Assembly: GCA_965602805.1 (NCBI GenBank)
Contig: CBFCZK010000001.1
Location: 124,001 to 188,000 of the forward strand
DNA length: 64,000 nucleotides
Direction of reading: 5' to 3'
Origin: Thiomicrorhabdus sp965602805
GTDB lineage: Bacteria > Pseudomonadota > Gammaproteobacteria > Thiomicrospirales > Thiomicrospiraceae
Part shown: piece by piece, positions 50,966 through 59,794 of the stretch
Position numbering within the stretch: position 1 is the stretch's first letter
Layout of the letters: each line of letters starts with the position of its first letter
Notes under the pieces: model-generated
What the model was told of the DNA's origin: nothing
The model's input: only the letters and a program-made list of their open reading frames with translations
Database searches by the model: none
Program-made: the position numbers and the translations under genes

Positions 50966-51414
50966 TTGAGAGTAAAGCGGAAAGAGTTTGTGGGGTCGAA
51001 ATCGTAAGCAATGAAGCCATTATTACGATTTTATTATTGGAAGACGAGATGTTCTATTTGCCAGAATGCCGAGTGACGCGCATTGCGTGTAAAGATCCAG
51101 ACAGTGTCAGCGAATTGAAGTATTTTCAAAAGACGTTTATGAAACTGGCAGAAGATTACAAAATTGATCATGTGGTCATTCGTGAGCGCCAGAAAAAAGG
51201 CAAGTTTGCCGGCGGTGCCAATGGCTTTAAGCTAGAAGCCGTTTTACAAGTTGCACCGGGTTTGGATGTGGTTTTAATGAACCCAACCATTCAGAAACAG
51301 CATTTGAAGCACTATCCAATGCCGATTACCTTTGCTGAAACAGGCTTGAAGAAGTTTCAAGAGCCGTCTTATACAACTGCATTTGCGTACTTTGCAGGTA
51401 ACCACGTTTGGTAA
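50962..51414 (+). CDS. DUF3010 family protein
   Basis: 150 residues from the ATG at 50962, which overlaps the glnS stop by 4 bp (ATGA) and has TTGGGGA ahead of it. The family stretch KIDHVVIRERQKKGKFAGGANGFKLEAVLQV, with YTTAFAYFAG at the end, is typical of DUF3010. The fold is RNase H-like by family reports, but function is unknown. A terminator follows. Confidence 0.78.
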   Translation: MIESKAERVCGVEIVSNEAIITILLLEDEMFYLPECRVTRIACKDPDSVSELKYFQKTFMKLAEDYKIDHVVIRERQKKGKFAGGANGFKLEAVLQVAPGLDVVLMNPTIQKQHLKHYPMPITFAETGLKKFQEPSYTTAFAYFAGNHVW

Positions 51415-51445
51415 TAAGCGATTTTTGCTTAAACGATTAAATAGA

Positions 51446-51470
51446 AGGGTGCTCTACAGCGCCTTTTTTT
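51446..51470 (+). terminator. Rho-independent terminator after the DUF3010 gene
   Basis: AGGGTGCT and AGCGCCTT pair with wobbles over a 4-base loop, then seven T. Confidence 0.8.
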
Positions 51471-51480
51471 AACCCCATTT

Positions 51481-51683
51481 GAGACCTTTGCACGAGTCAG
51501 GGGCGAGATAAAAATAGACGAAAGTACCCCTTGAGGGTATAAAATTTTACTGATTAAGGCGGGAAACGTAGTTAATAGCTAGCTATTGACAAGTTGTCGC
51601 CCTCGGAAGTGCCCTTGGGGTACAACGTAAAGCAGTGACATTTTAGCCATTTTTATCCGTTAATGATCTCGTGCAACGGTCTC
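51481..51683. mobile_element. MITE-like element, copy 3 (203 bp)
   Basis: Ends GAGACCTTTGCACGAGTC and CTCGTGCAACGGTCTC. The interior matches copies 1 and 2 only in reverse orientation: AATGGCTAAAAT, CTTGTCAATAGCTAGCTATT and TTTTATCTC occur in the same order. About 44 bp are extra. No target duplication is visible (flanks CATTT and TACAT). It is inserted directly upstream of dbpA. Confidence 0.8.
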
Positions 51684-51707
51684 TACATATTGCATATTGA
51701 GAACCTT

Positions 51708-53138
51708 ATGTCTAATACTGACAACAAACCTTCTAAGCCTTTAGCGGATATTCCATCGAACGACTCTTTTGCGCATTTGGATCTGCCATTATCGCAACTG
51801 AATAATTTAGAGTCGTTAGGTTATACCAGCATGACACCGATTCAAGCCGCGGCTTTACCGTTGGGGTTAGGCGGTAAAGATTTGATTGCCCAAGCTAAAA
51901 CCGGCAGTGGTAAAACGGCGGCGTTCGGTATTCCAGCTTTGAATAAAGTAGATGTCAGCAACTTTGCGGTTCAAGTATTAGTGATTTCGCCAACCCGAGA
52001 ATTGAGTAACCAGGTGGCGGACGAGTTAAGACGTTTGGCTCGTTTTCAAGCGAACCTTAAGGTTGTAACCTTATGCGGTGGCGTGCCTATGCGCCCGCAA
52101 GTAAACTCGTTAGAACATGGAGCACATGTGGCGGTCGGTACGCCAGGTCGATTGCGTGATCATATCGAGAAAGGCAATCTAGATTTAAGTCAAGTGCACA
52201 CCGTAGTATTGGATGAAGCGGATCGTATGTTGGAGATGGGTTTTGTTAACGAGATGATTCATATTCTGGGCTTTACCCCAGAGAGCCGTCAAACCTTACT
52301 GTTCTCAGCAACTTTTCCAGAAGACATTGCCGGTTTGAGTCGTCGTTTCCAGAAGAACCCAATGCAGATTGCGGTGGAATCACATCACGATATGGCGACC
52401 ATTGATCAGCAGTTTTATATTTGTCATCATAAAGAGAAGCTGGAAGGTTTGGTGAAGGTATTAAGCTTTAACGCTTTTGAGCACGGTATTATTTTCTGCA
52501 ATACCAAAAAATTGGTACAAGAGGTCAGCGACTATCTTGAAGATCGTGGTTTCAGTGCATTGGCTTTACACGGTGATATGGAGCAGCGTGAACGTGAGCA
52601 GGTGTTGATTCAGTTTAAACATCACAGTGCTAACTTATTGGTGGCTACGGATGTCGCGGCACGTGGCTTGGATATAGAAGCCTTGCCAGTGGTGATTAAC
52701 TATGAGCTACCGTATGAAAAAGACACCTATGTTCACCGTATTGGACGTACAGGGCGTGCGGGTCTGGAAGGTATTGCGATTACCTTGTTTACTGAAAAAG
52801 AGAGTTATAAACTGGCACGTTTAGGTGAGCATCAAGGTCATGCGTTGTCTTATGAGTCGATTGATCTGATTCCGAGCACGCGTGGTAAGCGTGTGCAGCC
52901 TAAGTATGTGACGTTGTATATTTCTGGTGGTCGTAAAGATAAGGTTCGTCGTGGCGATGTCTTAGGTGCGATTACTCAGGGCGCTGGCATTGAAGGTAAG
53001 CATATCGGAAAAATCGATGTGGTTGAGCATTCAACTTATGTGGCGATTGAGCCTGAATTTGCACAAGAAGCGGTCAGCAAAATGAACCAAGGTAAAATTA
53101 AAGGCCGTAAATTTAAGGTCGGGCGTCTCATTTCTTAA
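51708..53138 (+). CDS. dbpA: ATP-dependent RNA helicase DbpA
   Basis: 476 residues. DEAD-box motifs are all present: Q motif, AKTGSGKTAAFG, PTRELSNQV, DEAD, SATFPED, and HRIGRTGRAG. The C-terminal DbpA RNA-binding domain (about residues 400-470) starts with VTLYISGGRKDKVRRGDVLGAIT, which targets 23S rRNA helix 92 in ribosome assembly. The ATG at 51708 begins the family-like region; an upstream in-frame ATG at 51663 lies inside the MITE. The Shine-Dalgarno is weak. Confidence 0.94.
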   Translation: MSNTDNKPSKPLADIPSNDSFAHLDLPLSQLNNLESLGYTSMTPIQAAALPLGLGGKDLIAQAKTGSGKTAAFGIPALNKVDVSNFAVQVLVISPTRELSNQVADELRRLARFQANLKVVTLCGGVPMRPQVNSLEHGAHVAVGTPGRLRDHIEKGNLDLSQVHTVVLDEADRMLEMGFVNEMIHILGFTPESRQTLLFSATFPEDIAGLSRRFQKNPMQIAVESHHDMATIDQQFYICHHKEKLEGLVKVLSFNAFEHGIIFCNTKKLVQEVSDYLEDRGFSALALHGDMEQREREQVLIQFKHHSANLLVATDVAARGLDIEALPVVINYELPYEKDTYVHRIGRTGRAGLEGIAITLFTEKESYKLARLGEHQGHALSYESIDLIPSTRGKRVQPKYVTLYISGGRKDKVRRGDVLGAITQGAGIEGKHIGKIDVVEHSTYVAIEPEFAQEAVSKMNQGKIKGRKFKVGRLIS

Positions 53139-53149
53139 AGGACGGATTA

Positions 53150-53283
53150 CCACGAAGTCACGAAGGAAAAACAAAAGGATGAAAATTAAGAGCCTAAGGT
53201 TAAATAGAAACTTAGGGCTTATTTAAGAGTCTGCACTTCACTTATCAGTCTTTTAAAACTTCGTGTCTTCGTGCCTTCGTGGT
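53150..53283. repeat. Inverted CACGAAG-type repeat between dbpA and bcp
   Basis: ACCACGAAGTCACGAAGG (from 53150) is nearly the reverse complement of CTTCGTGCCTTCGTGGT (ending 53283). An inner stem AGCCTAAG/CTTAGGGCT (53191-53219) lies between. It is between convergent genes and may fold as a long hairpin. Confidence 0.7.
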
Positions 53284-53292
53284 AAATTTTCT

Positions 53293-53760
53293 TTAGTCTA
53301 GCGTTTTAACCAAATCCAACATCGCTTGAGCGTGTCCATCGGGTTTTACACCATACAATGCGGCTTCTAAAACACCGGCTTTATTGATAATGAACGTCGA
53401 GCGCACAATACCCATCTTTTTCACACCATTTTTTTCTTTCTCTTGCCAAACATCATAATCGGCACACACTTGTCCGGATGTGTCTGCCAGCAAATCGACC
53501 TTTAAACCAAACTTATCTATAAACGCTTGATGACTTGCGCAGGAATCTTTGCTGACACCAATCACAACAGAATCGGCAGCGGCAAACTCAGACGCTAAAG
53601 TGGTGAAGTCGTTCGCTTCAATGGTACAACCTGGAGTGTCGTCCTTGGGATAGAAATAAAGGACCACGTTTTTTTGGTCTTTAAACTGAGCCAATGAAAC
53701 CGTTTCATTGTTTTGATTTGGGCTGTTAAATTCAGGTGCAACTTGGTTTTTTTCTAACAT
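53293..53760 (-). CDS. bcp: Thioredoxin-dependent peroxiredoxin Bcp (PrxQ)
   Basis: 155 residues from the ATG at 53760, preceded by AAGGACTTTATC. The peroxidatic cysteine is in DDTPGCTIEANDF, near residue 47. The second cysteine of many PrxQ members would be in VSKDSCASHQAF, five residues later in the conserved helix. It reduces alkyl and lipid hydroperoxides. It converges with dbpA and diverges from the sensor kinase. Confidence 0.92.
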   Translation of the reverse strand: MLEKNQVAPEFNSPNQNNETVSLAQFKDQKNVVLYFYPKDDTPGCTIEANDFTTLASEFAAADSVVIGVSKDSCASHQAFIDKFGLKVDLLADTSGQVCADYDVWQEKEKNGVKKMGIVRSTFIINKAGVLEAALYGVKPDGHAQAMLDLVKTLD

Positions 53761-53946
53761 GATAAAGTCCTTGCTTGAGAATAATGGTTGAATTGTAAGA
53801 GCATCATAAACAAACTGACGGCAAATTTCTTCCATAAAGCTTGTAAGGGAGTTTAGAAAAGTAAGCTAAACACACCTATATTTGTAAATAATCAGCTATT
53901 TAAACACTAAATTGAGCCTGTGAGATTGAAGCTTACGGTAGAATTA

Positions 53947-56604
53947 ATGATTGCTTTTATGTCCATAATTCGCCGTTCAATCGGCTGTGAGAAATTGTTA
54001 ATGCTAGCGTTATTAAATCTTAGAAAAATTATTCTAATCAGTTTTCTGGTGTTCACTGTGGGTCTTATTCTGACAGGGTTACGGTACCAAGCGCAAACTG
54101 ATATAAATCTTCAAGCGCTGGAAAAGCATTTTCAAGAATATTCCAGCAATGCCCATCTTTCTTTACAGCGTGCTATCCAGCGAGAATTGCAGCGTTTACA
54201 AAGTCTGGCGATGGTTTTTAATCTCTCTAATGATGTTTCGCGAGAGGCGTTTGAACAACATGCCAGAGTATTGCTGGCGGCAGATAATGGGGTACATGTT
54301 CTAGAGTGGGTTGAGCTCGTTGAGCATAAGAATCGAGAAGCTTTTGAAAAATCGTTGAGTTTTGATGGCTATGATTTTGAGTTTCGGGATTTGATAAATG
54401 GCACGCTCGTGAGGTCGGCAGATGCATCAAGTTATGCGGTGATTAAGCATATCTATCCCTTCGAAGAAAATTCAGTTGTGTTAGGTTTAAACGTATATTC
54501 TGCTGAAGTTTCAAATTCGGCTATCGCTTTGGTAGACTACTTTAAGGAGATCGTTGCATCCAGACCTTTTAAATTGGTAGAAGCCCCGCAGTCTGGCAGT
54601 TCAATTCTTTTTTACCATCCTGTTTATGGCGTAAATGGTTCCATCAAGGGCTATGTCACCCTAATTTTAAACATGCATAAATTTCTGAGCTTTGTGCGTA
54701 AGAATTCAACTTTAGAAGCCATCCTAAATTATCGTTTGTACGATTTACAATATAGCGAACAACCTTTTGCGGTATTAGGTAACAACTTTAGTTCAAGTCA
54801 CCCCTCTAATATGCGCACGTTATCGTTTGATATAGAAGCACCAGGGCGAACTTGGACATTTACCTCTGAAGCGGATCTAAGTCAGCTTCCAGAGTATGCA
54901 GAGCATCAATTGTTTGGTCGTAATAAGTCTGTTTGGATTGGTTTGGCCTTGAGTTTACTGCTTGCACTTTTTACTTATGTTTTCTTGCGGTTTAGTTTGG
55001 AGAAAATCTCAGATAAACAGCACCTTAAAGAACTTGATGTTCGCTATGAAGAGTTGATAGAACAAGGCTTAGACGCTTTTTATCTATTGAATTGCACAGG
55101 TGATTTACTTAAGGTCAATTCACAAGCAATTAAAAGTCTTGGCTATTCAAAAAGTAAATTACTCAGCATGAATATCAACCAGATTGATACTGACTTTACA
55201 CCGGATGAAATGCACGATATCTGTATCGGCATTAAAAATGGTGATAATCGACTTTTTGAAAGTCATCACAAACGCAAAGATGGTACGATTTTTCCGGTGG
55301 AAATCAGTGTTTCTAAGTTTATGTTGGGAGATGAAGAGGTGAGCAGTGCTTTTGCGCGTGACATAACCGATCGAGTCTCGCAGAAAGCGCTCAGCATAGA
55401 TAATAGTGAGCTGCATAAAGTATTAGAGAAATCCATGTATGACTTAGCCGAACAGAAGTCGGCATTTGAAATGGTTTTTGAAAAGTCAGCAGATGGAATC
55501 TTTATCTCAGAAGGGCGTCACGTTATTGACTGTAATGAAGCGACGGTTCGTTTATTTGGTTTTTCATCCAAAGAGACCTTACTACGTACGCCTAATCATA
55601 TGTTTGCGCCGAAATTTCAACCCGATGGACAAAGCTCTCATCGTAAGGGATTTGCAATGTTGCAACTCTGTATGACAAAGGGTCGTCATCGCTATGAGTG
55701 GGTTAATAAAAGAGTCAACGGTGAAGAGTTTTGGTCTGATGTTGTTTTGACTCGAATTGAACATTATGGCCGTCCTGTGATTCATATCGCATTCCGCGAT
55801 ATTTCACAAAGAAAGCTGTTAGAGTCTGAAATGTTTGCGGCCAAAGAGACGGCTTTGCAAGCCAATCAATCTAAAGTTGAATTTCTGGCGAAAATGTCAC
55901 ATGAAATACGCACCCCTCTACACGGTATCTTAAGTTATACACAGATGGGAATGACCCGCTTTGATAAGGTAGATGCTGATAAAATCAAACGTTATTTTAC
56001 CAATATAGATAGCAGTGCTCAAAAGCTGGTGCTACTGTTTGATGATCTGTTTGACGTCTCCAAATTAGAAGCGGGCGTGATGCGTTTTGATTTTGTCTAC
56101 CAGGATCTTAGACCAATTATTAAAAACTGTGTTCAGGAACAGGCGGTTTTAGCCGGAAATAAACAGATTGAACTTGTTTTGATCGGACATGCACAAATGG
56201 CGTATTTTGATGGCTCAAGAGTGGCTCAAGTCCTGTGTAATTTATTGAGTAATGCAATCCGTCTGACAGGACCAAACAAACGCATCATAGTAAAAATTGA
56301 ACGCCTTGATTCAAAACAAGCTCTGGTAACGGTTTCAGATGAAGGGCCTGGGATTTTAGAAGATGAATTGAAGGGGATTTTTAACCAGTTTGTTCAGAGT
56401 AGTAAGCAAGAATTGAACACGGGTGGCACCGGTTTAGGTTTAGCCATTAGTCGTGAAATAATTTCAGCACATCACGGGCATGTTTGGGCAGAAAACAGAA
56501 TGGCTTTGGGGGAAATATTAGGCGCTGACTTTAAGTTTATCTTACCTATCCATAAAGAGGATTGGATAAATAGTGGCGTTGTAGAATCTAAGGATGATGT
56601 ATGA
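53947..56604 (+). CDS. CHASE-PAS-PAS sensor histidine kinase
   Basis: About 885 residues; the start is uncertain among 53920 (GTG), 53947 and 54001. A membrane helix, then a periplasmic CHASE domain (about residues 50-290) with AADNGVHVLEWVELVEHKNREAFE, then a second helix. Two PAS domains follow (LIEQGLDAFYLLNCTGDLLKVNS and FEKSADGIFISEGRHVIDCNEAT). The HisKA box is FLAKMSHEIRTPLHGILSY; N and G boxes are NLLSNAIRL, VSDEGPGILED and GGTGLGLAIS. There is no receiver domain, so it should signal through the overlapping response regulator. Confidence 0.92.
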   Translation: MIAFMSIIRRSIGCEKLLMLALLNLRKIILISFLVFTVGLILTGLRYQAQTDINLQALEKHFQEYSSNAHLSLQRAIQRELQRLQSLAMVFNLSNDVSREAFEQHARVLLAADNGVHVLEWVELVEHKNREAFEKSLSFDGYDFEFRDLINGTLVRSADASSYAVIKHIYPFEENSVVLGLNVYSAEVSNSAIALVDYFKEIVASRPFKLVEAPQSGSSILFYHPVYGVNGSIKGYVTLILNMHKFLSFVRKNSTLEAILNYRLYDLQYSEQPFAVLGNNFSSSHPSNMRTLSFDIEAPGRTWTFTSEADLSQLPEYAEHQLFGRNKSVWIGLALSLLLALFTYVFLRFSLEKISDKQHLKELDVRYEELIEQGLDAFYLLNCTGDLLKVNSQAIKSLGYSKSKLLSMNINQIDTDFTPDEMHDICIGIKNGDNRLFESHHKRKDGTIFPVEISVSKFMLGDEEVSSAFARDITDRVSQKALSIDNSELHKVLEKSMYDLAEQKSAFEMVFEKSADGIFISEGRHVIDCNEATVRLFGFSSKETLLRTPNHMFAPKFQPDGQSSHRKGFAMLQLCMTKGRHRYEWVNKRVNGEEFWSDVVLTRIEHYGRPVIHIAFRDISQRKLLESEMFAAKETALQANQSKVEFLAKMSHEIRTPLHGILSYTQMGMTRFDKVDADKIKRYFTNIDSSAQKLVLLFDDLFDVSKLEAGVMRFDFVYQDLRPIIKNCVQEQAVLAGNKQIELVLIGHAQMAYFDGSRVAQVLCNLLSNAIRLTGPNKRIIVKIERLDSKQALVTVSDEGPGILEDELKGIFNQFVQSSKQELNTGGTGLGLAISREIISAHHGHVWAENRMALGEILGADFKFILPIHKEDWINSGVVESKDDV

Positions 56605-57743
56605 AAATGACCGAACCATCAAACAATAAACCTTATATTTTAGCAATTGATGATGAGTTTATTAACCGCTTAGTGTTGGAAGATTTGTTAGAAGATGATT
56701 ATGACTTAGCTTTGCTGGAAAATGGCGAGACTTGTTTTGAAAGTATTGCCGAACGCTGTCCAGAATTGATTTTATTGGATGTGAATATGCCGGGTATCAA
56801 TGGGTTTGACCTCTGTCGGCAGTTGAAGTCAAATCCGCACACGGCGGATATCCCTGTTATGTTTTTAACGGCTAAAATCGCTATGAGTGATGAGCGTTTA
56901 GGCCTGGAGTTAGGGGCGGTTGATTACATTACAAAACCGTTTTCTGAAAGTATTTTATTAGCGCGTATGAAAACCCATTTGAGTTTATCTCAGACTCAGA
57001 AATTACTCGAAAAAAGTCACGCCAAATTGAAAAAAGAGCGTGATTATGTCGAATATATTATCTTATCGATGCGAGATGATCGCCGCTATAAAGCTGATAA
57101 GTTGACGACTTTAGTCGCGCCAGTTGAAAAAAGTAATGGTGATTTGGTGTTGTCGGCGTGCGCTCAAAATGGTCATAGGCACATCTTATTAGGTGATTTT
57201 ACGGGTCACGGTCTCTCTGCTGCGGTTGCAGGCCCTTTAGTCAGTTCGCTGTTTTACTCTCAGGCCGAACAGGGATTTTCTTTAGGTGATACGGCCGCGT
57301 TAATCAATCATGAACTGTGTCAGATGTTACCACCTGAGGTGTTTATGGCGGCGATTCTGATTGATTGGGATTTAGAATCGAATCAATTAAATGTTTGGAA
57401 TTGCGGCATGCCACCCTTGCTACACTATCGCAATGGAACCTATTTACAAGACCTTAAATCTAATGGATTAGCTTTAGGTATAGTCGACTGTTTTTATGGA
57501 GGTTTTGGACCTGAAGTGATTGAACACTGCTCAGGTGATACTTTTTTTGGCTACTCCGATGGCGTTCAGGATGTACTCTCTAAAGGTAATGAACGCTTTG
57601 GAGATGTTCGTGTTCGAGAATTACTGCAGACGATTTTGGAGGGCAAGTTGCCGTTAAATCGTGTGTTACATGTGCTGGAAAGCTATGCAGAGACGTTAGA
57701 CTTTGCAGATGATGTGACCTTAATGCAGTTGCAAATACCCTAA
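56601..57743 (+). CDS. Response regulator with PP2C/SpoIIE-type phosphatase output
   Basis: 380 residues. The receiver domain (residues 10-130) has the acceptor Asp in LILLDVNMPGINGFDL, plus MFLTAK and YITKPFSE. A coiled coil (residues about 135-160) leads to a SpoIIE/RsbU-type phosphatase with HILLGDFTGHGLSAAVAGPLV and FFGYSDGVQDVLSKGNERFG. Its metal-binding Asp residues are intact. It overlaps the kinase by 4 bp (ATGA). Such proteins dephosphorylate anti-sigma antagonists; no partner of that type is in the window. Confidence 0.92.
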   Translation: MKMTEPSNNKPYILAIDDEFINRLVLEDLLEDDYDLALLENGETCFESIAERCPELILLDVNMPGINGFDLCRQLKSNPHTADIPVMFLTAKIAMSDERLGLELGAVDYITKPFSESILLARMKTHLSLSQTQKLLEKSHAKLKKERDYVEYIILSMRDDRRYKADKLTTLVAPVEKSNGDLVLSACAQNGHRHILLGDFTGHGLSAAVAGPLVSSLFYSQAEQGFSLGDTAALINHELCQMLPPEVFMAAILIDWDLESNQLNVWNCGMPPLLHYRNGTYLQDLKSNGLALGIVDCFYGGFGPEVIEHCSGDTFFGYSDGVQDVLSKGNERFGDVRVRELLQTILEGKLPLNRVLHVLESYAETLDFADDVTLMQLQIP

Positions 57744-57779
57744 ACAGTTAGTATTTAAAAATCGAAGTATGGTTTCGCT

Positions 57780-58313
57780 TTAATTCTCGTTAAAGTGCTC
57801 GTTATGATGGCTGTTATTTAAACGGTTCATGACCGCTTCACGTGCCAGCCCATCGGCAATGGTATTGCCTTCATTGCCATTGTGCCCTTTGACCCACTGC
57901 CATACTACTTGGTATTGATGGGTTAGCTGCTCTAGTTTCTCCCAGAGGGATTGATATTTTACCGGGTTACCGGATTTATGTACCCAGTGGTTTTGACGCC
58001 ACAAGTGGATTTTTTGAGTAAGACCTTCTATCAAAATCCGTGAGTCAGTGTAGAGTGTAACTTGGTAGTTGGGATGCGATGGCTTGATTTTGTGATGCAA
58101 TATATCGAGTGCACTGACAGCCGCCTTAAGTTCCATTTCTAAACTAGAAGTCTGCTTCTGCCAATCGGAAACCCGTTCAATTTCTCTCTTCTGCTTAAAA
58201 ATTACGGAACCCCAACCTCCGACATCCAATTTCTCAAAATAACCACCGTCGGTATAGATTTCAATGTTTAACGGTGATGTATCGCTCGACTCTAGGCTGC
58301 AAAACTCCTCCAT
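57780..58313 (-). CDS. rnhA: Ribonuclease HI
   Basis: 177 residues, slightly long for the family. Catalytic residues: Asp in IYTDGGYF, Glu in SLEMELKAA, Asp in LYTDSRILI, Asp in NTIADGLAREAV. The middle helix region with HKIKPSHPNYQ and WVHKSGNPVKYQSLWEKL fits RnhA. It degrades RNA of RNA-DNA hybrids. The start overlaps the upstream sulfurtransferase stop by one base (TAATG). Confidence 0.9.
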   Translation of the reverse strand: MEEFCSLESSDTSPLNIEIYTDGGYFEKLDVGGWGSVIFKQKREIERVSDWQKQTSSLEMELKAAVSALDILHHKIKPSHPNYQVTLYTDSRILIEGLTQKIHLWRQNHWVHKSGNPVKYQSLWEKLEQLTHQYQVVWQWVKGHNGNEGNTIADGLAREAVMNRLNNSHHNEHFNEN

Positions 58314-59263
58314 TAATGATTGTCTCCAACGATGAGTGGTAGGCTATTATCAATCGCATATTCTTGCATGGAACCATCGTAAAGTTTAACTTGAGTAAAG
58401 CCTAGGCTGTCGAGCATTGAAATCGTGCGTGAGGCACGATGCGCTGAATTACAGTAGGCAATAATAGGTTGATTCCTATCTTCGATTCCCAGTGTTTTTA
58501 AATAGCTTAATAATTTAGCGGATTCGACTTGGCGGAAGCCATTTTGGGTATCGACTGCCAAAGACCATTCAAAGAAAATAGCACCCGGGATATGGCCTGA
58601 ACGCTTCTGTTTTGGATTACCGAGATATTCGCCACGGGAACGAGTATCAATTAATAGGGTCGATGGATCTTTGAGCGCCTTAAGAATATCAGACTTGTCA
58701 GCCGTCAAGACATCTGTGCGGTGGGTTGTTGGTTCTGGGTAAAGCGTTTTGACAGGGCGCTTAGGTAAGGCTTGAGTAACTTTAAACCCCTTTAGAACCC
58801 AAGCAATCGTGCCGCCATCTAAAATACTCACTCGCTTATGATTTAGCTTCTTTAACTCCCAATAGAGCCGGCTGGCATCCATATTGCCCATGTCATCATA
58901 GAGTACGATATGGGTGGCAGGGGTAATGCCCAGTTGCGACAGCACTTTACTCATAAAAGTTACGCCGCCACTTAAGGCCAGACCATTTTGTGGTTTGATT
59001 AACCAGTCGTAATTCATCCAAAGGGCATTTTCGATATGAAATTTTTGATAGCTGGCCTGTGAACTTAAATCAATAAATAGCAGGTCTTGCTGATTCTGTT
59101 GTGCCCACTCAGGGGTGACAAAAATGGAATGGGTACTCTTAGTTGGGTTGGCTAGAGGGGAAGCGTTAGCGGTCAAGAAAAAGCTGCTAAACAAGGCGAG
59201 TGCAAAAATTGAGAGTAACTGAGGGTGTCTGATTGGTCTGTTAATTATCAGGTTAATTCTCAT
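58313..59263 (-). CDS. Periplasmic tandem-rhodanese sulfurtransferase
   Basis: About 316 residues with a signal peptide (FALALFSSFFLTANA) so probably exported. Two rhodanese domains: an N-terminal inactive one (LLFIDLSSQASYQKFHIENALWMNYDW) and a C-terminal active one with the catalytic loop IIAYCNSAHRAS. Related to thiosulfate and 3-mercaptopyruvate sulfurtransferases. The ATG at 59263 has a better spaced GAG than the one at 59275. It lies 16 bp after the DUF1841 gene. Confidence 0.83.
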   Translation of the reverse strand: MRINLIINRPIRHPQLLSIFALALFSSFFLTANASPLANPTKSTHSIFVTPEWAQQNQQDLLFIDLSSQASYQKFHIENALWMNYDWLIKPQNGLALSGGVTFMSKVLSQLGITPATHIVLYDDMGNMDASRLYWELKKLNHKRVSILDGGTIAWVLKGFKVTQALPKRPVKTLYPEPTTHRTDVLTADKSDILKALKDPSTLLIDTRSRGEYLGNPKQKRSGHIPGAIFFEWSLAVDTQNGFRQVESAKLLSYLKTLGIEDRNQPIIAYCNSAHRASRTISMLDSLGFTQVKLYDGSMQEYAIDNSLPLIVGDNH

Positions 59264-59279
59264 ATGGATTCTCATCTCT

Positions 59280-59711
59280 TTATTTAAGGAGCAATTGTTG
59301 TAAATTGCGTAAATATTCTTGCTCATCCGGTTCGACTTGATCACGTTGTGCAATCCACAGTGACTCGCCTAAGCATTCCATCATAGCGTGTTCGGTATCA
59401 TGGACGTCACGCAGTTTTTCACCGAGTTGCTGGTAAACGGCTTGAATCCCTGCTGGACGATCCATAGAAACTTGCTCTTGCAGTCCTAAGTGCATGCCCA
59501 TGTGGAGAAAGGGATTGGTTTCACCATCTTCGGGTTTATATTCATTACCCAGATGTTTTTCATTGGTCAGCATTGTCTGGTATTCAGGATGCAGTTCAAT
59601 GACCCGAGCAACCATCTGCTCCATGGCATCCATTGGTAAGCTAAAACGGGATTTCTGCCAAGTATCAACATAAAACTGGCGCAATTTGTCTCTTTCAGAG
59701 GTATAAAACAT
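59280..59711 (-). CDS. DUF1841 family protein
   Basis: 143 residues with MFYTSERDKLRQFYVDTWQKSRFSLPMDAMEQMVARVIELHPEYQTML and NPFLHMGMHLGLQEQVSMDRP, the DUF1841 hallmarks. The family is common next to nth in gammaproteobacteria, as here. Function is unknown; cytoplasmic. Confidence 0.86.
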   Translation of the reverse strand: MFYTSERDKLRQFYVDTWQKSRFSLPMDAMEQMVARVIELHPEYQTMLTNEKHLGNEYKPEDGETNPFLHMGMHLGLQEQVSMDRPAGIQAVYQQLGEKLRDVHDTEHAMMECLGESLWIAQRDQVEPDEQEYLRNLQQLLLK

Positions 59712-59747
59712 AATTTGGTTCTTTAAATTTCACTAAAAAATAAACTG

Positions 59748-59794
59748 ACCCTACGCTCACATGGTTTTGTAAAGTCGCAGGACATGCCAGGCCT
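59748..59794 (-). repeat. 47-bp intergenic repeat, copy 3
   Basis: Minus-strand copy in the gap after the nth stop. One difference from copy 2 (CTGCGACTTT instead of CTGCGGCTTT). The left end is the palindrome variant at 59786-59797. Confidence 0.88.
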
